A stretch of 64,000 nt of DNA, from the NCBI GenBank assembly GCA_001599935.1, contig BCIJ01000006.1:405373-469372 (forward strand). The letters run 5' to 3'. Every line of letters begins with the position of its first letter. The first letter of the stretch is position 1. A program made the position numbers and the translations under genes. Source of the DNA: Holtermannia corniformis. Taxonomy: Eukaryota > Basidiomycota > Tremellomycetes > Holtermanniales. The notes beneath the pieces were generated by a model, which was not told where the DNA came from, did no database searches, and was given only the letters and a program-made list of their open reading frames with translations. Below are positions 1-14,647 of this stretch, one piece after another.

Positions 1-108
1 GTTTCGTCTGGACATCACGAGTACATACCAGGAAACAGTCCCCATCGAGCGTCGGCTGCGGCGTCAAAGTCGGTCGGTAGTGAGAGCTATGTCAGGTTAG
101 TGATCTAG
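1..108 (+). CDS. Possible 3' end of a gene entering from the left (partial)
   Basis: Frame 1 is open from the first base to a TAG at 106-108 and encodes a Ser/Ala-rich stretch. A plausible donor (gttagtgatc) starts at base 96 and a tctgac branch site with a ttgaag acceptor follows near 140-150, so the true end may lie in a following short exon before about 230. No domain can be recognised in so short a piece. It could equally be chance reading frame in intergenic DNA. Confidence 0.25.
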   Translation, partial: VSSGHHEYIPGNSPHRASAAASKSVGSESYVRLVI

Positions 109-634
109 GGAGAGGTGCAAGTGGACAGAGTCTGACTTTGAAGAAGATGAAGCCCTCAAGCCCGCGTGGACCTTGTGCCGTTGCCTGGACGGCGAGACGG
201 CTGATCTGCACGGACATGGTGGCAAGTTGGAATGGTGGGGTGGATCAAGGCGAGGACTAGACAAAGGAGGGCTGCACGCCGGTGAGATGTGCAAGGATGC
301 AACTACCAGGACCTGTGCGCGTCTCTTGCTCGCTCTTGACGATGATCAACGCGGTCCGGCACGACGCAATTGTTTGCCGCTGAAACGCGTGGATTGCGGG
401 GAAGCACTGTCCCAAGATGAAATTCAGACTCCCCAGCCAAATTTCAGCAAATCTGGCACCCCAAACTCGGCTTGTAGACATGCCACAGCGTCAACAGCAT
501 ATGCAACAGATGCGTGCAGATAATGCGAACAGATCTGTACACTCCAAGGGCAATAAGACAATCTCTATGGCACAGAAAACAAGCCGAAAGGAATACGTCA
601 CATTTCATGTGTCCAGTTAGAGACGGCGTGGCAG

Positions 635-667
635 TCACATGACCGAAATTGCGGCCGAGTCACATGA
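635..667. promoter_or_regulatory. Paired TCACATGA elements
   Basis: Two identical palindrome-like octamers, TCACATGA, lie 25 bp apart. They contain a CACATG core, an E-box variant. A role as a bHLH-type binding site is inference; no gene start was firmly placed next to them. Confidence 0.25.
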
Positions 668-1210
668 TCCTGGGTTGCCTAAACACCAAGATTCTGACAT
701 AACGGCTCGACGACAGGAATTAGTCTTGCGACGCATGCCTAACTGAATGGGTCAAGCGAATTTTGAGGAGCTCTGAGCCGTGCCAAAATGGTCTGTAAGC
801 CGGTAGCCATCTTCTGCTGGCAGTAAGACAGTGCTATAGCAAGTACACTTTCCAGTTTGAGTAACTTGGGTCCAGCGACTGAACGCGTCCTGGCCACCGT
901 AGTCGGCAGACCTGTTTTCTCGCCAATCTTCAAACCTTAGCCAAAGGCAAACAGTTTGACAGGGCCACCTTTTGGTTGAAGGGGCGAGCTCGCCAACCAA
1001 AACAGGTTTGAATTGACTTTGACGCTTTGGCTGTTGGTTGACCAAGTCAACCTAGTCAATCATGATGTCATGATAGTTGCGCTGGAACATGTGCCTATCT
1101 GCAGTTGGCAAGCGCCTATTGGCGGAGTTTCGGCGATTTGGTGGGTGGGCGCAGTGTTAGACACCAAACCCCTAGTGGTTAAGGGTCTAGACATTGGCTC
1201 ATCAAAACTT

Positions 1211-1242
1211 CGTCAACCAATGTCATTTGCCTTTGGTTGACG
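1211..1242. repeat. Perfect 10-bp inverted repeat (hairpin)
   Basis: CGTCAACCAA at 1211-1220 and TTGGTTGACG at 1233-1242 are exact reverse complements separated by 12 nt. Two more copies of the TTGGTTGA core lie upstream at 972 and 1034. The repeat is about 140 bp past the stop of the leftward gene, so it could be a transcription-end structure, a protein-binding site or a small element remnant. Confidence 0.6.
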
Positions 1243-1383
1243 GTTGGCTGAGGGGGTTTGAGGAACTTTGAGGAGCAAGCTTCGCCAAAGCAAAGGCAAT
1301 ACAAACGGAGATCGCAGCCAGTCCGCGTTTGGCGAGATAACAGGTCTGGTAGTCGGTGGCAGATCAGACAGCTCTGGCTAGAA

Positions 1384-3244
1384 TTACATGGTGACGGTGC
1401 TGATCTGCCTCATGCGAGCCTCGCGTCTCTGCACCAGGGCCTCGATCAGCCCACTGCTCTCGCCAAACCGCACAGACGGCGCCTCGTTCGCAAGACACCG
1501 CGGCTGCTTCTGTTTGGGCATCAGCAAAGTGCCACACCTGGCGCTGCTGCCGACGCACCTCGAACTCCCTGATCAAGTTGCCAGACTCTTCGAGGTCGAA
1601 CGTGTCGCTCTGCTATACTTCAGCCAAGTGGTGGTAAATAGAAACGGAACGTACCAGAGCCTCGAGCCGTTTTCGCACATCGTCCTCGCGCTGCTCTTTT
1701 CGGTCGAGATAAGACTGCTCTTCCTTCTCGCTGGATTATCGCATGAGTCCCGGCACCTGACACATGGCTGCGACTCACGTCATGAACGTATCGCGATAGA
1801 GACTCTTCTTGACTGGCGGGATGACACGGCCAGCAACAGTCTGCATCCATGCGTCAGTCAATCTCGAGGTGCTCATACTCAACTCACAGTCTGCCCATTC
1901 TGCATGTCCTCGGGCTTGGCAAGCAAGTTCTGATACAAGCTCCCAATCAGGCCGCCCGAAGTCGATCCAGTCTTGGCCACTGCGGGCTTCTTGACGGCGT
2001 TACCGGATGGCGTGGCAGTCTTCTTGAATGTGCCGGGAATCGACTGTCGTGGCTTGGGAGTACCACTGGACTCGCCCGATGCCTCTCGCTTGGCTTTGCC
2101 GAGGGCCTGCAGCTCTTCCTGAGGCGCCTCCTTGCTCCGCGCCTCGCGCTCTTTCTCCTTTTCCTTCTCGGCAAGCTTGAGTCGCTTGGCGGGTGTACCG
2201 CTGGCCTGTTCGTCGCCGTCACCGGCAAGTTGTGCCACTCGTTTGCCTTTAATTCCAGGCTTGCGTCCATCAGCCTTCTTGGCGGGCCTGTCTCCAGATG
2301 GTTCGCCAGCAGTCTTGCCCTCCTTGGGCTCGTCTGTCAATCTCGCCTTGGTCTTGGCCTTTGCAGACTTTGCCACTGGCGCCTTGGCGTCGACAATCTC
2401 GCCTTGCGGTGTCTCTGGCTTGCCGGGTCGATCCGCTAGTACCTTGGCGGCTTTCTTCTTTGCCACCGGCTCGTCATCGGTAGACTCGTCGTCAGACGAC
2501 AGCACTCGACCTCTGCTCTGCTTTGCGACCCTCTTCTTCGGTGCAAACTTGCTCTTTTCCGTCTTTTCAATACCACCAGAGTCCGGCTGTCCGTCGTCAC
2601 CCTTGACAGGTACAGCCTTCTTCCTGATTTCTCCCCCGCCACCCTGGCTCGACGCAGCCACCTGTTTGACCTTTTTGTCACCTTGGGAGCCGTCATTGCT
2701 CGCAGGACTACTGGCAGAAGCCTTGGCAGCGTTCAGCTTGAGCTTGATCTTTGGCACTGGCTTCTGAGGCAACTCTGCAGAGGGCGCGGTCGTGGAGGAC
2801 GCTAGGGGTGGGGGTGAAGGTGCTGCGCCCAGTGTTGGAGGAGGGGAGAGGGAGGACGAGTTTGAGCGTTTACGAGGGCTCGGTGGGGGCGGTGTAGGTG
2901 CTCCCACACCGATGTCGGCGTCAGTCCTAGGAGACTACAAGTTAAATCTCAGCAATGGACCCGCGTGCCAGTCGACCGCAACGCACCATTATCGATGGAC
3001 CAGCAACCACCCCTTGATCTAGCATCGGTCCATCGCCAGTTGCAGCCCGCGAAGCCGATTCCATCTCCTCTTTAGTCCACCGCCGGCCTTCGCTATCCTC
3101 CCAGTACTCTTCATACCGCTTGCTCGACTTGCGTCTCTTCGGTTTTGGTGCGTCCGAGCCGCTGGATGGACCCGGTGTTGCTTGCTTCTTGGCTTCTACT
3201 GACTCTCGCCGGCTTTTGAGCGCTTCTTGTCTGGTGCTCGACAT
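1384..3244 (-). CDS. Lys/Ser-rich, probably nuclear protein of unknown function
   Basis: The start is ATG at 3242-3244 and the stop TAA at 1384-1386. The N-terminal exon encodes a basic stretch followed by a short aromatic/acidic motif (KRYEEYWEDSEGRRWTKEE). A 52-nt intron ends near 2931 and leads into about 340 residues of Pro-, Lys-, Ala- and Ser-rich disordered sequence with many NLS-like clusters. Small 3' exons follow, separated by introns of about 48 nt, with a more ordered C-terminus that contains YRDTFMTEKEEQSYLDRKEQ and ends in a Lys/Arg-rich helix. All splices keep frame and use standard donors and acceptors. I do not recognise the family; composition suggests a chromatin- or nucleic-acid-associated protein, which is inference only. 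Confidence 0.7.
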
Positions 3245-3527
3245 GGTCGTTGCACTGTAACGTGCAATGCAATCGACAGTCATAGGCTGACAACCAAGTG
3301 AGTGATTGCTAGAGCGTTGCTAGAGGCAGTCAATGCGACAGCGCGCGATAGGAAGCAGCTGCTAGAGACGTTGTTCATTCAAGTTTCTCCCAGCTCCGAA
3401 CACCCATCTGCTAGCTGTAACCTCCCAAGAACTCCAAATAACCCTCCTTGACCTTTGACAGATCTAACCCCGGGTTATCATACTCTCCCGCCGGTATCTC
3501 GATTCGCCACGTCGCGAACGGCGATAC

Positions 3528-3716
3528 CTAAGCCACATCTACCGTCCCGGCCGTCGACGAGAGCTGCGCAAAGATGCCCTCCCCGTCCCCGTGCGCGCTT
3601 GCGAGGATGTTGGAGACGGTGCAGTCGATCAGCTTCTTGACCGCATTCGCCCGGTACTGGGATCTGAAGGAAACCAGCTCGTGGGAGTACGCCCGTTTGT
3701 TGTTCTCGGGATCCAC
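3528..3716 (-). CDS. Short orphan exon or small ORF, unknown
   Basis: An open frame of about 62 residues ends with TAG at 3528-3530 and has balanced, protein-like composition, including the motif SFRSQYRANAVKKLIDCTV. Upstream the frame is closed by a TAA about 40 nt above, and no convincing donor/acceptor pair joins it to another exon, although a weak acceptor (gacgag) precedes HFVDPENN. It could be the last exon of a small gene, a decayed gene fragment, or chance. The rest of 3245-4227 shows no recognisable gene. Confidence 0.25.
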   Translation of the reverse strand: MDPENNKRAYSHELVSFRSQYRANAVKKLIDCTVSNILASAHGDGEGIFAQLSSTAGTVDVA

Positions 3717-4227
3717 AAAGTGCTCGTCCCCGAGATGCGTCGTTTAACGGCTCATTGTCCGCGTCTGCAGCAACAGTGGCCTGTGGGAGCCACAGCCGGA
3801 CCCCGGTGATCATCTACTGGTACATTGAAATTTGTCAGTCTGTTACATATGTGCTCCCAACGAGGTCATATCTGCTCATTTGCGGCCAACCCAAGTCAAT
3901 CGCCAGCCCTCTGTATCTGTCTGAGTGTTTCGGACTGGTACAAAGCCTTTTGTGAAGGCCTCACCGATAGTCTGGGACGAGCATGGATCAGCGGTGATCT
4001 GTCTCCGAGGGCGTGGTAATCTTCATCTCGTTAGACTATTCAATAGCTTGAACGGATTGATGTTGCAGTATCGTCAAATGTTTCAGCAGGTCAAGGAAAT
4101 GCTGGAGGAAAAGGGGATACGAGAATGCCAGCCACGAAACCAAGCGACGAAGATTGTGGTATTCATGATGTATCGTAAATGCAAGCTCCGCAGCTCGCGC
4201 CCTTCTTGTCTCCCAATATCACACCAT

Positions 4228-7200
4228 CTACAGCTCGGCGTCATCGTCCAGCTGTGCCGGCTTGAGCATGCCCGGCACGCGGATGGCCGCCTCGCGCTCC
4301 TCGCGCGCCTTGCGGTCCGCCTCGGCTTCCTTCTCCTCGAGGTACATTTCCGCATTGTCGCCGCTAAACTCTTTCAAGCTGATCAAAAAGTCGCGCAGCG
4401 TCAACTTGAACTTGTTCGGGTCGGACGAGTGCTCAAACATGAGGGTGACGAAGGCGTTCATTTGCTCGCTGCAATGCGTCAGCTCGGTTGCCGGTATTAT
4501 CCGGCTGGTGCCTACGCTTTGACATGTGGGAAAGCATTGGTGAGCAGGTTGGCAATGTAGCCCTTGAGGAACGTCGTATTGGACATGTTGGGGTCGGGGA
4601 CGGTTGCGGGATCGAACAAGGGCGCTTGCACATTGTTGGTCTCGACCAACGAGATGAGGCGCGCCAGCAGCATGGTCTGCGTCCGGAAACCTGTGCACGT
4701 CAGTAATGCTTCAGCACTGAGACCAATGACGGACCCGACTTGTGGTCCGTGTCCGTGAGCACGAAGAAGACGTCGCCGAGCATGGGCAGCAGGTATTGCT
4801 GGTAGAACGAGTTGGCAATCGCCTGGTCCGAGCTTGCAAAGTTGCCAACAACCTCGAGCGCGACTGTCAAGACGGTCAGTACCGGCTTGGGACGCTCAAC
4901 AAATCACGCACGGTTGAGACCCGTATCGGCGATTTCACGCATCGTGTGCTTGATGGCCCACACGACCGAGTCCATGACGAGTTTGAATTGGGGTGGAGGC
5001 AATTCAAGCAACGCTGCGTACTGTCAGTCCCTGCGCTCGTTCGATCCGCGCCACTGACCAGGGAAACACGTCAAGTTGATCGCGCGCAAGAGCTTGAAGA
5101 AGCCGACACGGTGCTCTGGGAACTCTGCAAAGTCCTGGTTGATCATGCCCAATGTGCACTCGAACACGGCCTCCAGAATGGCAGGCACTTGCGGTGTGAG
5201 ACGCGACTGGGCCACTCATCAGCGTGCCCCTGATCACGCCAGTGTCAAACTCACCTCCAAGCGCGAGACAATGGTCGCCATGACATTCAAGACCTCGGCA
5301 TCGCGCGCGGCCGGGACGTTGTGCTGGTAGTCTACCAGGACGGCATCGAGCAGGCCCGGGATCAAGTTTGCGTTGACGCCGTCGAGGTCCTCGGCCTTTT
5401 TGACATACGTCTCGACGAGCTTGAGAATCTCCTTCTTGATGGTGCGCAGGGATCGGACTTTGGGTGTCTTGGTCGCGATCAGACCTGTCGGAATGTCAGC
5501 CTCGTACGAGCCCTAGCGGCCAAGCACTGACCCTGTGTCGCGACCTGCTCGCTGATGATCCCGCTAACCGCTCTGTACAGCCCAAGCATGTCGAGCCAGA
5601 TGCGCCCCAGCTGCGGCAGGAAAAAGTTGCCGATCGAAAGACAGGCCGAGACGTTTGTCTTGAGAATGTTGGACAGGATCTTGACATTCTCAGGATTACT
5701 GAGCACGTCGACGTTGGACGCCGCCTGACTCATGAGCGAATCCCACTGCAGGCCATCAGTGATCTGCTTTGGCGACGACGGCGCGCGCGCGACCCACAGC
5801 ACTGTTCGGAAGCTCCATCAACTTTTCGATCAAGCGCTCCTGCGTCGGCTTGTTCGGCTGAGCCGAAATCATGTACCCGACGGCCTCGTAGAACGTGTGG
5901 ACCTGCTGGGGGGAGAGATCGACCGTGATGCGGTGCAGGTTGCGCAGGATCTCATCGATAAACGGCTCGTGCTCGGCCGCCTGGAGCATGACAAAGTGCC
6001 GACGGCATTTCTGCGCAATCTTGATAAACGTGTCGCAGGCCATGTCTTGGACGCCTGTGTACACGCGTCAGCACTGATCGCCTGCGGCAAACTCGACTGA
6101 CCTTCATGCGTCTCGTGCATAAACTCAAAGAGCTTGTTGACGACCGTCTTGAGGAACTTCCAGTGTGCCTTGAGGAAACGAGGGTACTGGCCGACAATGT
6201 ACATGATGTCGGACGCGCATACGGCCTTGTTATCCTTGCCGCGTTTCATTTCGGTCAGGCCGAGCAGGTCCTTGATGACCGTCACGAGGAAGCGTTTCTC
6301 CGTCTCCTCGTCTGGTCGTGTGAGCTATCACCCTGTTGGTGGGATAGCACTCACTCATAGCACCCGAAATCGAACCGATAGCCCAGCACAGCGTGTTGAG
6401 GTTGTTCCAAGACCACTCGGAGCCGTCAATCTACGCGCGCGCGTCAGCATTGCGAGCTGTACACGACCAGGACGCACCTGCTTTGAGAGCTTTTCCGTCA
6501 TGATCTGCTCCGTGTCGACCACGTCCAGATGCGTGAGGTAGACCAAGACCTCGCGCATACTCTTGTACAAGACAATGGTATCGCTTTCCTTCATGAACTC
6601 GCGCACAATCTCACCCTCGTCATTCTCGACAATCAGCACCTGGACGGTTGCATCAGCAAGCATCATCGAAGCGAGCGAGTCCACCCACCTCCTCTGGCTT
6701 GACCATCTTTTGGATCATGACCATGCGCAGGTTGGACAGGACCTCGGCATAGATGTTCTTGCGGAGCGGTAACCCGTTCAACGCCAAGTTGCCGCCGCTA
6801 GCACCCCCGAGCCCTCCGAGGTTCAAGTTCATGAGCGGGTTGATGTCGCCCATCGGGATCGACTGCAGTTCCTCGTAGAGCTCGGACACGAGCTTGCTCC
6901 AATACTCGAGACAGATTTTGAAGATTTCGCGGTCGTCGACGACCGAGATCTTGACGAGGTAGAAGTTGGCGTTGAGCAGGAGCTCGGTGGTCTCGGGCGT
7001 CTCGACGACGCGGAGATGGGTCGAGAGAAAGTTTGTGAGGAACAGGGCGAGGTTGCGGATCAGTTCTTGATCGCCGTCGTCGCCGCTCTCAAATGCGGCG
7101 GCCATATCTGAAAACGTTAGTGGATGCGGTATGGGGAAAGGGGGCGAACGACGAACCGGTGTTGGGCGGGACCATACGGTTGATATGGGTCATGACCTCG

Positions 7201-8420
7201 CGGAACAAGATGACAAACTTTGCGTCGTACTCGGGTCCGACGCTGAGCGCGCCAATCTCAGACAAGCACTTGAGCGTCACATTTCGGAAGTCTGGCACCT
7301 CGAGGAACTGCGACCGGTCAGCTTCCCGAGTCAAGCCCGGACAAACAGCACACGGACCCGGCCAATCAAGTGATCAATGATTTGCGTCTCGAAAATATAG
7401 CCCAGCGGGATCCAGTTCAAGAACCGGAGGAGCGTCTCGAGTGTCGCCTTGACCAGACTGGGCTTGTTGGCCTTTTCCAAGACCTCGTTGCAGAGTGTAA
7501 AGATGTCGCTGAATTCCCCGCACATGGTTTGCTTGAGGTTTTTGGTCTTTGCTTGAGTCATTTGGTCGGCTGAAAAGTCAAAGATCTCTTCTGACAGCAG
7601 CTTGAGGATGACCATGTTGTTCTCGCACAGCGACAGGTTGGTCCGTGAGGACGCGACGATCTCGGGGATGAACGAGGGCCAGTCGTGTGGCCATGCTTGC
7701 TTGAGGATCTATAGGGGTCAGTATGTGTCCAGCCCTAGGGTTTGTTTACTGACTTGGACAAGAACGAGGTTGAGTTTGTTAAGATATGACTTTTCTTGGC
7801 GCATGCGCACTTCGTCACCCGAGATCTCGACGGTGATCTGGACGATAAAGTTGCGAATGCCTGTACAAGGCCGTCAGCATCCTCGCCGACGGTTGCTCTG
7901 GCGATACCGACCCGTCTGCTGGTCTGCTGGCAACGTCTTCCATCGCGTCTGCACGAGCTTTTCCAGGATCTGCAATCCAATGTACTGTCCGGGATCGTAT
8001 CAGCGTCGAGCTGATAAGGGGTCAAAGGAGATGTGACGGGCTGACCTTGGTGTGGGTGGATGAAGCGCTCTCTAGGATGGCAGGGACGCGCTGCCATGCG
8101 TCTGGGTGCTCTTGGAATTGAGTTAGAGCCTGCTGAGCGAGTTGTTGCTGCAATTTGAGAGTCAGCAGCTGTCCTGAAGCGCCGACAGAGTACCCGCCTC
8201 CTGGCCTCTTCCTGAGAAGAAGGCATTGACAACACGGTCGAGCAGGCTGGGGTATGTTAGCCAACGCCAATCTAGTCGAGCACTGGGCGCATCAGACTGC
8301 GGTACGCGACGTACGAGATGTCAAGCTCCTTGGAGAAATCGAGAATTTCCTGTCAAACGAACAAAGCATCAGCTGCCAACGAGCGCATTGTGCTGGCTCC
8401 CGTGCTACACGCACGTCCAT
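4228..8420 (-). CDS. XPO1: Exportin-1 (CRM1), nuclear export receptor
   Basis: Exportin-1 is the karyopherin that carries leucine-rich NES cargo out of the nucleus with Ran-GTP. A tiny first exon (Met-Asp, ATG at 8418-8420) splices to [10 protein letters not shown], then to the importin-beta N-terminal region ([17 protein letters not shown]). The exportin-1-like domain follows ([19 protein letters not shown]), then the NES-groove helices ([16 protein letters not shown] at about 6240-6270; [17 protein letters not shown]) and the CRM1 C-terminal region ([20 protein letters not shown]). The acidic tail ends DDDAEL with stop at 4228-4230. Many introns of about 45-60 nt interrupt it; the total matches the usual length of about 1,070 residues. 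The groove residue that is Cys528 in human CRM1 is Thr here (6253-6255). The gene is head-to-head with the DDX41-type helicase. Confidence 0.97.
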
Positions 8421-8946
8421 CACGCCGGATAAGCTTCGCAGAGTCGCGACTATGCGAGTGTATCGCTGTCAGCTACTCCGACGGCGTCAGTGTCAGCTCC
8501 GAGCCTGAATCCAGCGGCGGGGGGTGGCGAATGGTCTAGCTGACGCACCGAGCAATCTCCGACTGGTTCTGTGCGTTTGCAGTGTGCTACGCGGCCTGTG
8601 TTGCGCTTGAGGCCCGTGTGCTGTAGCCTGGTGACTGGTGTGGGTTGGTACTGAGCCGTGTAGTGCGCTGCTGAGGCGAAACGGGGACCAGTGTCGAGTG
8701 CTGGTACGCTGAATGCTGGGTCTAGAGTGCGTCGACTAACCCCTATACAGCCGCACCATATCGCCGTAACTCCGAGAGTTGACCCCTGAAGCATGCGTTA
8801 GCATCGCGCAAGCAATGGCACCTGGTGAATGCTAGCTCTGGTAACACCTCAGAAACAGCTCGCTAGCAGATTCCGCAAACCAGCCTCACTAAAGCACCAG
8901 CCAAAGCAAGCGACTCGACACATCACCAGGCGACACTGACAGCACC
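8421..8946. promoter_or_regulatory. Divergent promoter between XPO1 and the DDX41-type gene
   Basis: This 526-bp gap separates the start codons of two divergently transcribed essential-type genes. No open frame resembles a known protein. I see no clear TATA box; the region just upstream of the helicase start is A/C-rich. Shared promoter function is inferred from arrangement only. Confidence 0.5.
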
Positions 8947-11223
<2,277 letters not shown>

Positions 11224-11518
11224 TACTTGCGTGGGTAGCAATGTACCATCATGTTAGACTGTCCTCGATGCAACTACTGGATCCCGGCGTGGCCACGATC
11301 GACGTCACTTTTTGTCTCCGCTTTGGTTCACCGGTTGGTCACCTCTGTTCACTGCGTAGTCTGTAACCAACAGCTTGCAAGTCGTGCGTTGGGCAGGTCT
11401 CGAAGGCTAGTATCGAGTCGAGTACAGGCCGAGGGTACCCGTCGTCGTCCCAACTCATAGCGGACCCACCTTGGGAACACCCCTTTGCTTGGTTCCTGCA
11501 TCTGCACTCGCACCCAGC

Positions 11519-14500
11519 ATGTCACCAACCTCGCCTCGATCGATCCAGATCGACCCACATCTACCTTCACCCTCGGGCAACAACAGCAGCCATGGCCGAT
11601 CGCTCAACGCAAACTCGCCGCTGGCGTTATCGCCCTCGCGCGCGCTCGGCGGCAGCATGTCTGCAGGGCGCAGTTTGAGGCCTGAAGACCCGCATTCGAG
11701 AAGGGAGAGGCAGCGACAGCAGGATATCGACTCGGCTATGAGCATGTGTATGTTGGCACGGGTGCTAGACTGAGGCTCAGACTGAACCATGCAGCACGAG
11801 CACGTTCAAACTCCATGGCTGCCGCTGGTCAGGTCTCACCTGATATCCCGCCGATGTTGCAGTCGCGTCCTTCGCATCAGCATTACCCTTCGACATCGCC
11901 GATCGAGGAAGCGGCGTTCCCGATGCTGTCGCCCAACGAAGAGGCCGAAATGGACCGAGCGAGAGCGAGGTCGTTCCATGCCGACCTCGACTCTGAAGAG
12001 GGTGGCCTGATGGACAATCACTCTTACCATGGCGACCATGACGGTAGTAACCGGAGCGAGCACATGGACGGCGACGACGGTCTGCATATGGCCGCTCACA
12101 GAAGAGGATCGCATCAATCGGATGAGCACAGGATGCACCTCGAGGGCATGCGTTCGGCTCAGATGCAGTCGGGCTTACGGTCTCTCGCACCGGGCGGCAT
12201 GGGTCCGATCAAGAACACGTTTGATTTCTCCCACATGGACGACTTCGCCGCTAACGAGCGGGTGGCCTTGGCCGAGACTGGGTGGAAGCAGGGCTGGGAT
12301 ATCGATGCCGCTCCCGCGGTACGCACATCGTCCAGCGACCATGTACTGGCAAACCCGAACCGGGTGGATGACCATCGTGGAAGTCAGGACAGCGGCGAGC
12401 GAGCCGGTAGCAGCTATGGCGACCAGGAGCGCGAGCGCGGCATGTCGGCCTATAACGACGACGGCGAGTCAGCGCTCGCGACTTCGCCCCGTATGGCCCC
12501 TAGTGAGGTCACCGACAGTCTGCCGCAGCAGTCTTTCCACCGGCGGCGACAGCGCAAGCTGTCACAATCCAACCCGGCACCGCACGGTCGGCGCCAAGGC
12601 AAGCTTGCATTATTTGAGGGCATCGGCGGCTTGACTGGTAATGGCGAGAATGGCGGAGCCGACGAGACCTCGCCGTTCAAAGCGGCACGACAGCCCAAGA
12701 ACCAACTCAAGTCGGACCCAGCGAACGGCGGGTTCAATGCGTACTCTGATGCTCCGCCAGGTCACGATCGACCGTACCGGTTCTCATTCTACTCGAACGC
12801 GCTACCCGTCACGATCCATGCGAGGAGTCTCGCAGAGCTGCCGGGCGAGGGTCAAGGATTCGAAGACCTGTTCAAGGGTCAAGAAGCGGCCGTTGCCGCG
12901 GCCACCGAGGGGCCAGCGGCCTCGAGCGAGCCCGCAACGGCAAAAGGCAGTGGCAGTGCTACACCAAAGGATGTGGCGTCAATCATCAACGATCCAAAGT
13001 CTATCGGCAAGACTAGTTTGTTAGCTCGAGCGGCGGGTGCTGCGATCAACGGCGTACCAGGCATCAAGGGTGAACCGGGAGGCGGACCGCAGCCGCCGCC
13101 AATCACGGCCGACGATGACCCCGAAGCGTTCACCTGGTGGCTCGATGTGTTGAGCCCAACAGACGAGGAGATGCGAATGCTCTCAAAGGTGGGCATCGCG
13201 GCTATCGTAAACTTTGGATATTGATTCGACGGCAGGTCTTTGGGATTCACCCTTTGACAACAGAAGACATTCTGCTCGAGGAGACTCGCGAAAAGATCGA
13301 ACTGTTCCGCAACTATTACCTCGTCTGTTTCCGCTCGTTCGACCAAGATCCATACAGCCAGACGTACCTCGAGCCGCTCAACATGTACATCATCGTCTTC
13401 CGCGAAGGCACTCTCTCGGTCCGTGATGTGCAATACCACGAGCATAAACTGATCTACGCAGTTCCACTTCCGCGGCACCCCACACCCACAAAACGTCCGA
13501 CGGCGCATCAAGCACCTCAAAGACTACATCTCCGTCACCTCGGACTGGATCTCGTACGCGCTCATCGACGACATCACTGATGCGTTTGGGCCGCTCATCC
13601 AGAGCATCGAGTACGAAGTCGACAGTATTGATGAGCTGGTCTTGATCCTCAAGGAGGCCGAGCAGAGTGACATGCTGAGGCGGTGCGTGGCTGTGTCGTC
13701 GCTGGGACAAGCTGATGTGCTACAGTATCGGGACATGTCGCAAAAAGGTCATGGGTCTTTTGCGATTGATGGGTAACAAGGCCGATGTCGTCAAGGGTCT
13801 CGCCAAGCGATGTGTGTAACGACTGTCAATGTGCAATCCGCTCTGACCCTGTGACAGGTAACGAGCATTGGAGCCAGGCGCCAAAGTCGGACATTGTAAG
13901 CTACACTACCGTCCACCGCTGGCTACTGACTCGTCTCAGGGTCTATACTTGTCCGATATCCAAGTGTGTCTCGAGCGTTCGCAATGGCACCTTACTGACG
14001 CGCACAGGATCACTTGATCACCATGACGCAAAACTTGAATCACTACGAAAAGATTCTCTCGCGCTCGCATTCAAACTACCTTGCACAGATCTCGATCGAG
14101 ATGACGGATGCGAACAACCAGATCAACGACGTGCTCTCGTACGTGTCTGACGCGGTCGTGCATCAGCACCGGCATGATGCTGATGAACGCGCAGCAAGTT
14201 GACGGCGCTCGGTACTGTGCTGATGTGAGTGCTGAACCAGCTTGTATGCGCATGGCTGACGTGCGTGCAGTCCAATGAACTTGGTCACCGGTCTTTGGGG
14301 TATGAACGTCCAGTGCGTTCGCGTAAGAGGGAACCGGTAGGAGTGCTGATGGCGCAGTGTACCGGGTCAGGATATCGAGACTGGCGTGAGTTGCAAGACT
14401 AAAGTCTCGTCACGCGCCATACTGATCCGGTTCAGTACGCATGGTTCGGCGGGATCCTCGGCGGGCTATGCGCATTCGCAATCATTGGCGCTTGGGCTAC

Positions 14501-14576
14501 TGTACGTGCTTCGATATGGAAGCGAGCGCCATCAGCGACTGACAGCACCCAGTACAAATGCTTTGTCGTGCGATAA
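11519..14576 (+). CDS. CorA-family magnesium transporter, Alr1/Mnr2 type
   Basis: The protein has a long Ser/Gly/His/Asp-rich N-terminal cytosolic region of about 500 residues. A CorA core follows: PEAFTWWLDVLSP, FGIHPLTTEDILLEE, NYYLVCFRSFD, then the long helix with EYEVDSIDELVLILKE. The membrane part has two segments; the first ends in the signature GLWGMNV followed by VPGQ, and the second is FGGILGGLCAFAIIGAWAT, close to the C-terminus. These are the hallmarks of eukaryotic Mg2+ channels of the plasma membrane (Alr1/2) or vacuole (Mnr2). The long N-terminus and VPGQ loop fit Alr/Mnr2, but which of the two is not decided by sequence. Start is ATG at 11519 (an upstream TTG frame is ignored); stop is TAA at 14574-14576. 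About eight short introns interrupt the 3' half. Confidence 0.94.
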
Positions 14577-14647
14577 TTGAACTGTACGACATTCTGCGTT
14601 ATATTTCTGTATCGAGGGGTTGATGGTTTCGGGTTTCAGTACCGTGA

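Larger units (their letters stand above)
109..1383. other. Intergenic region, no gene recognised
   Basis: I see no coding pattern here; the open frames are short and without family resemblance. The stretch holds two copies of TCACATGA (635-642 and 660-667) and a cluster of TTGGTTGA/TCAACCAA motifs at 972, 1034, 1213 and 1233, the last two forming a hairpin. It probably carries 3' and promoter sequence for genes outside or at the edge of the window. Confidence 0.4.

Noticed and set aside
2132..2767. 211-codon open frame on the plus strand
   Set aside because: It mirrors the Lys/Ser-rich exon on the opposite strand; such mirror frames are expected in GC-rich coding DNA.
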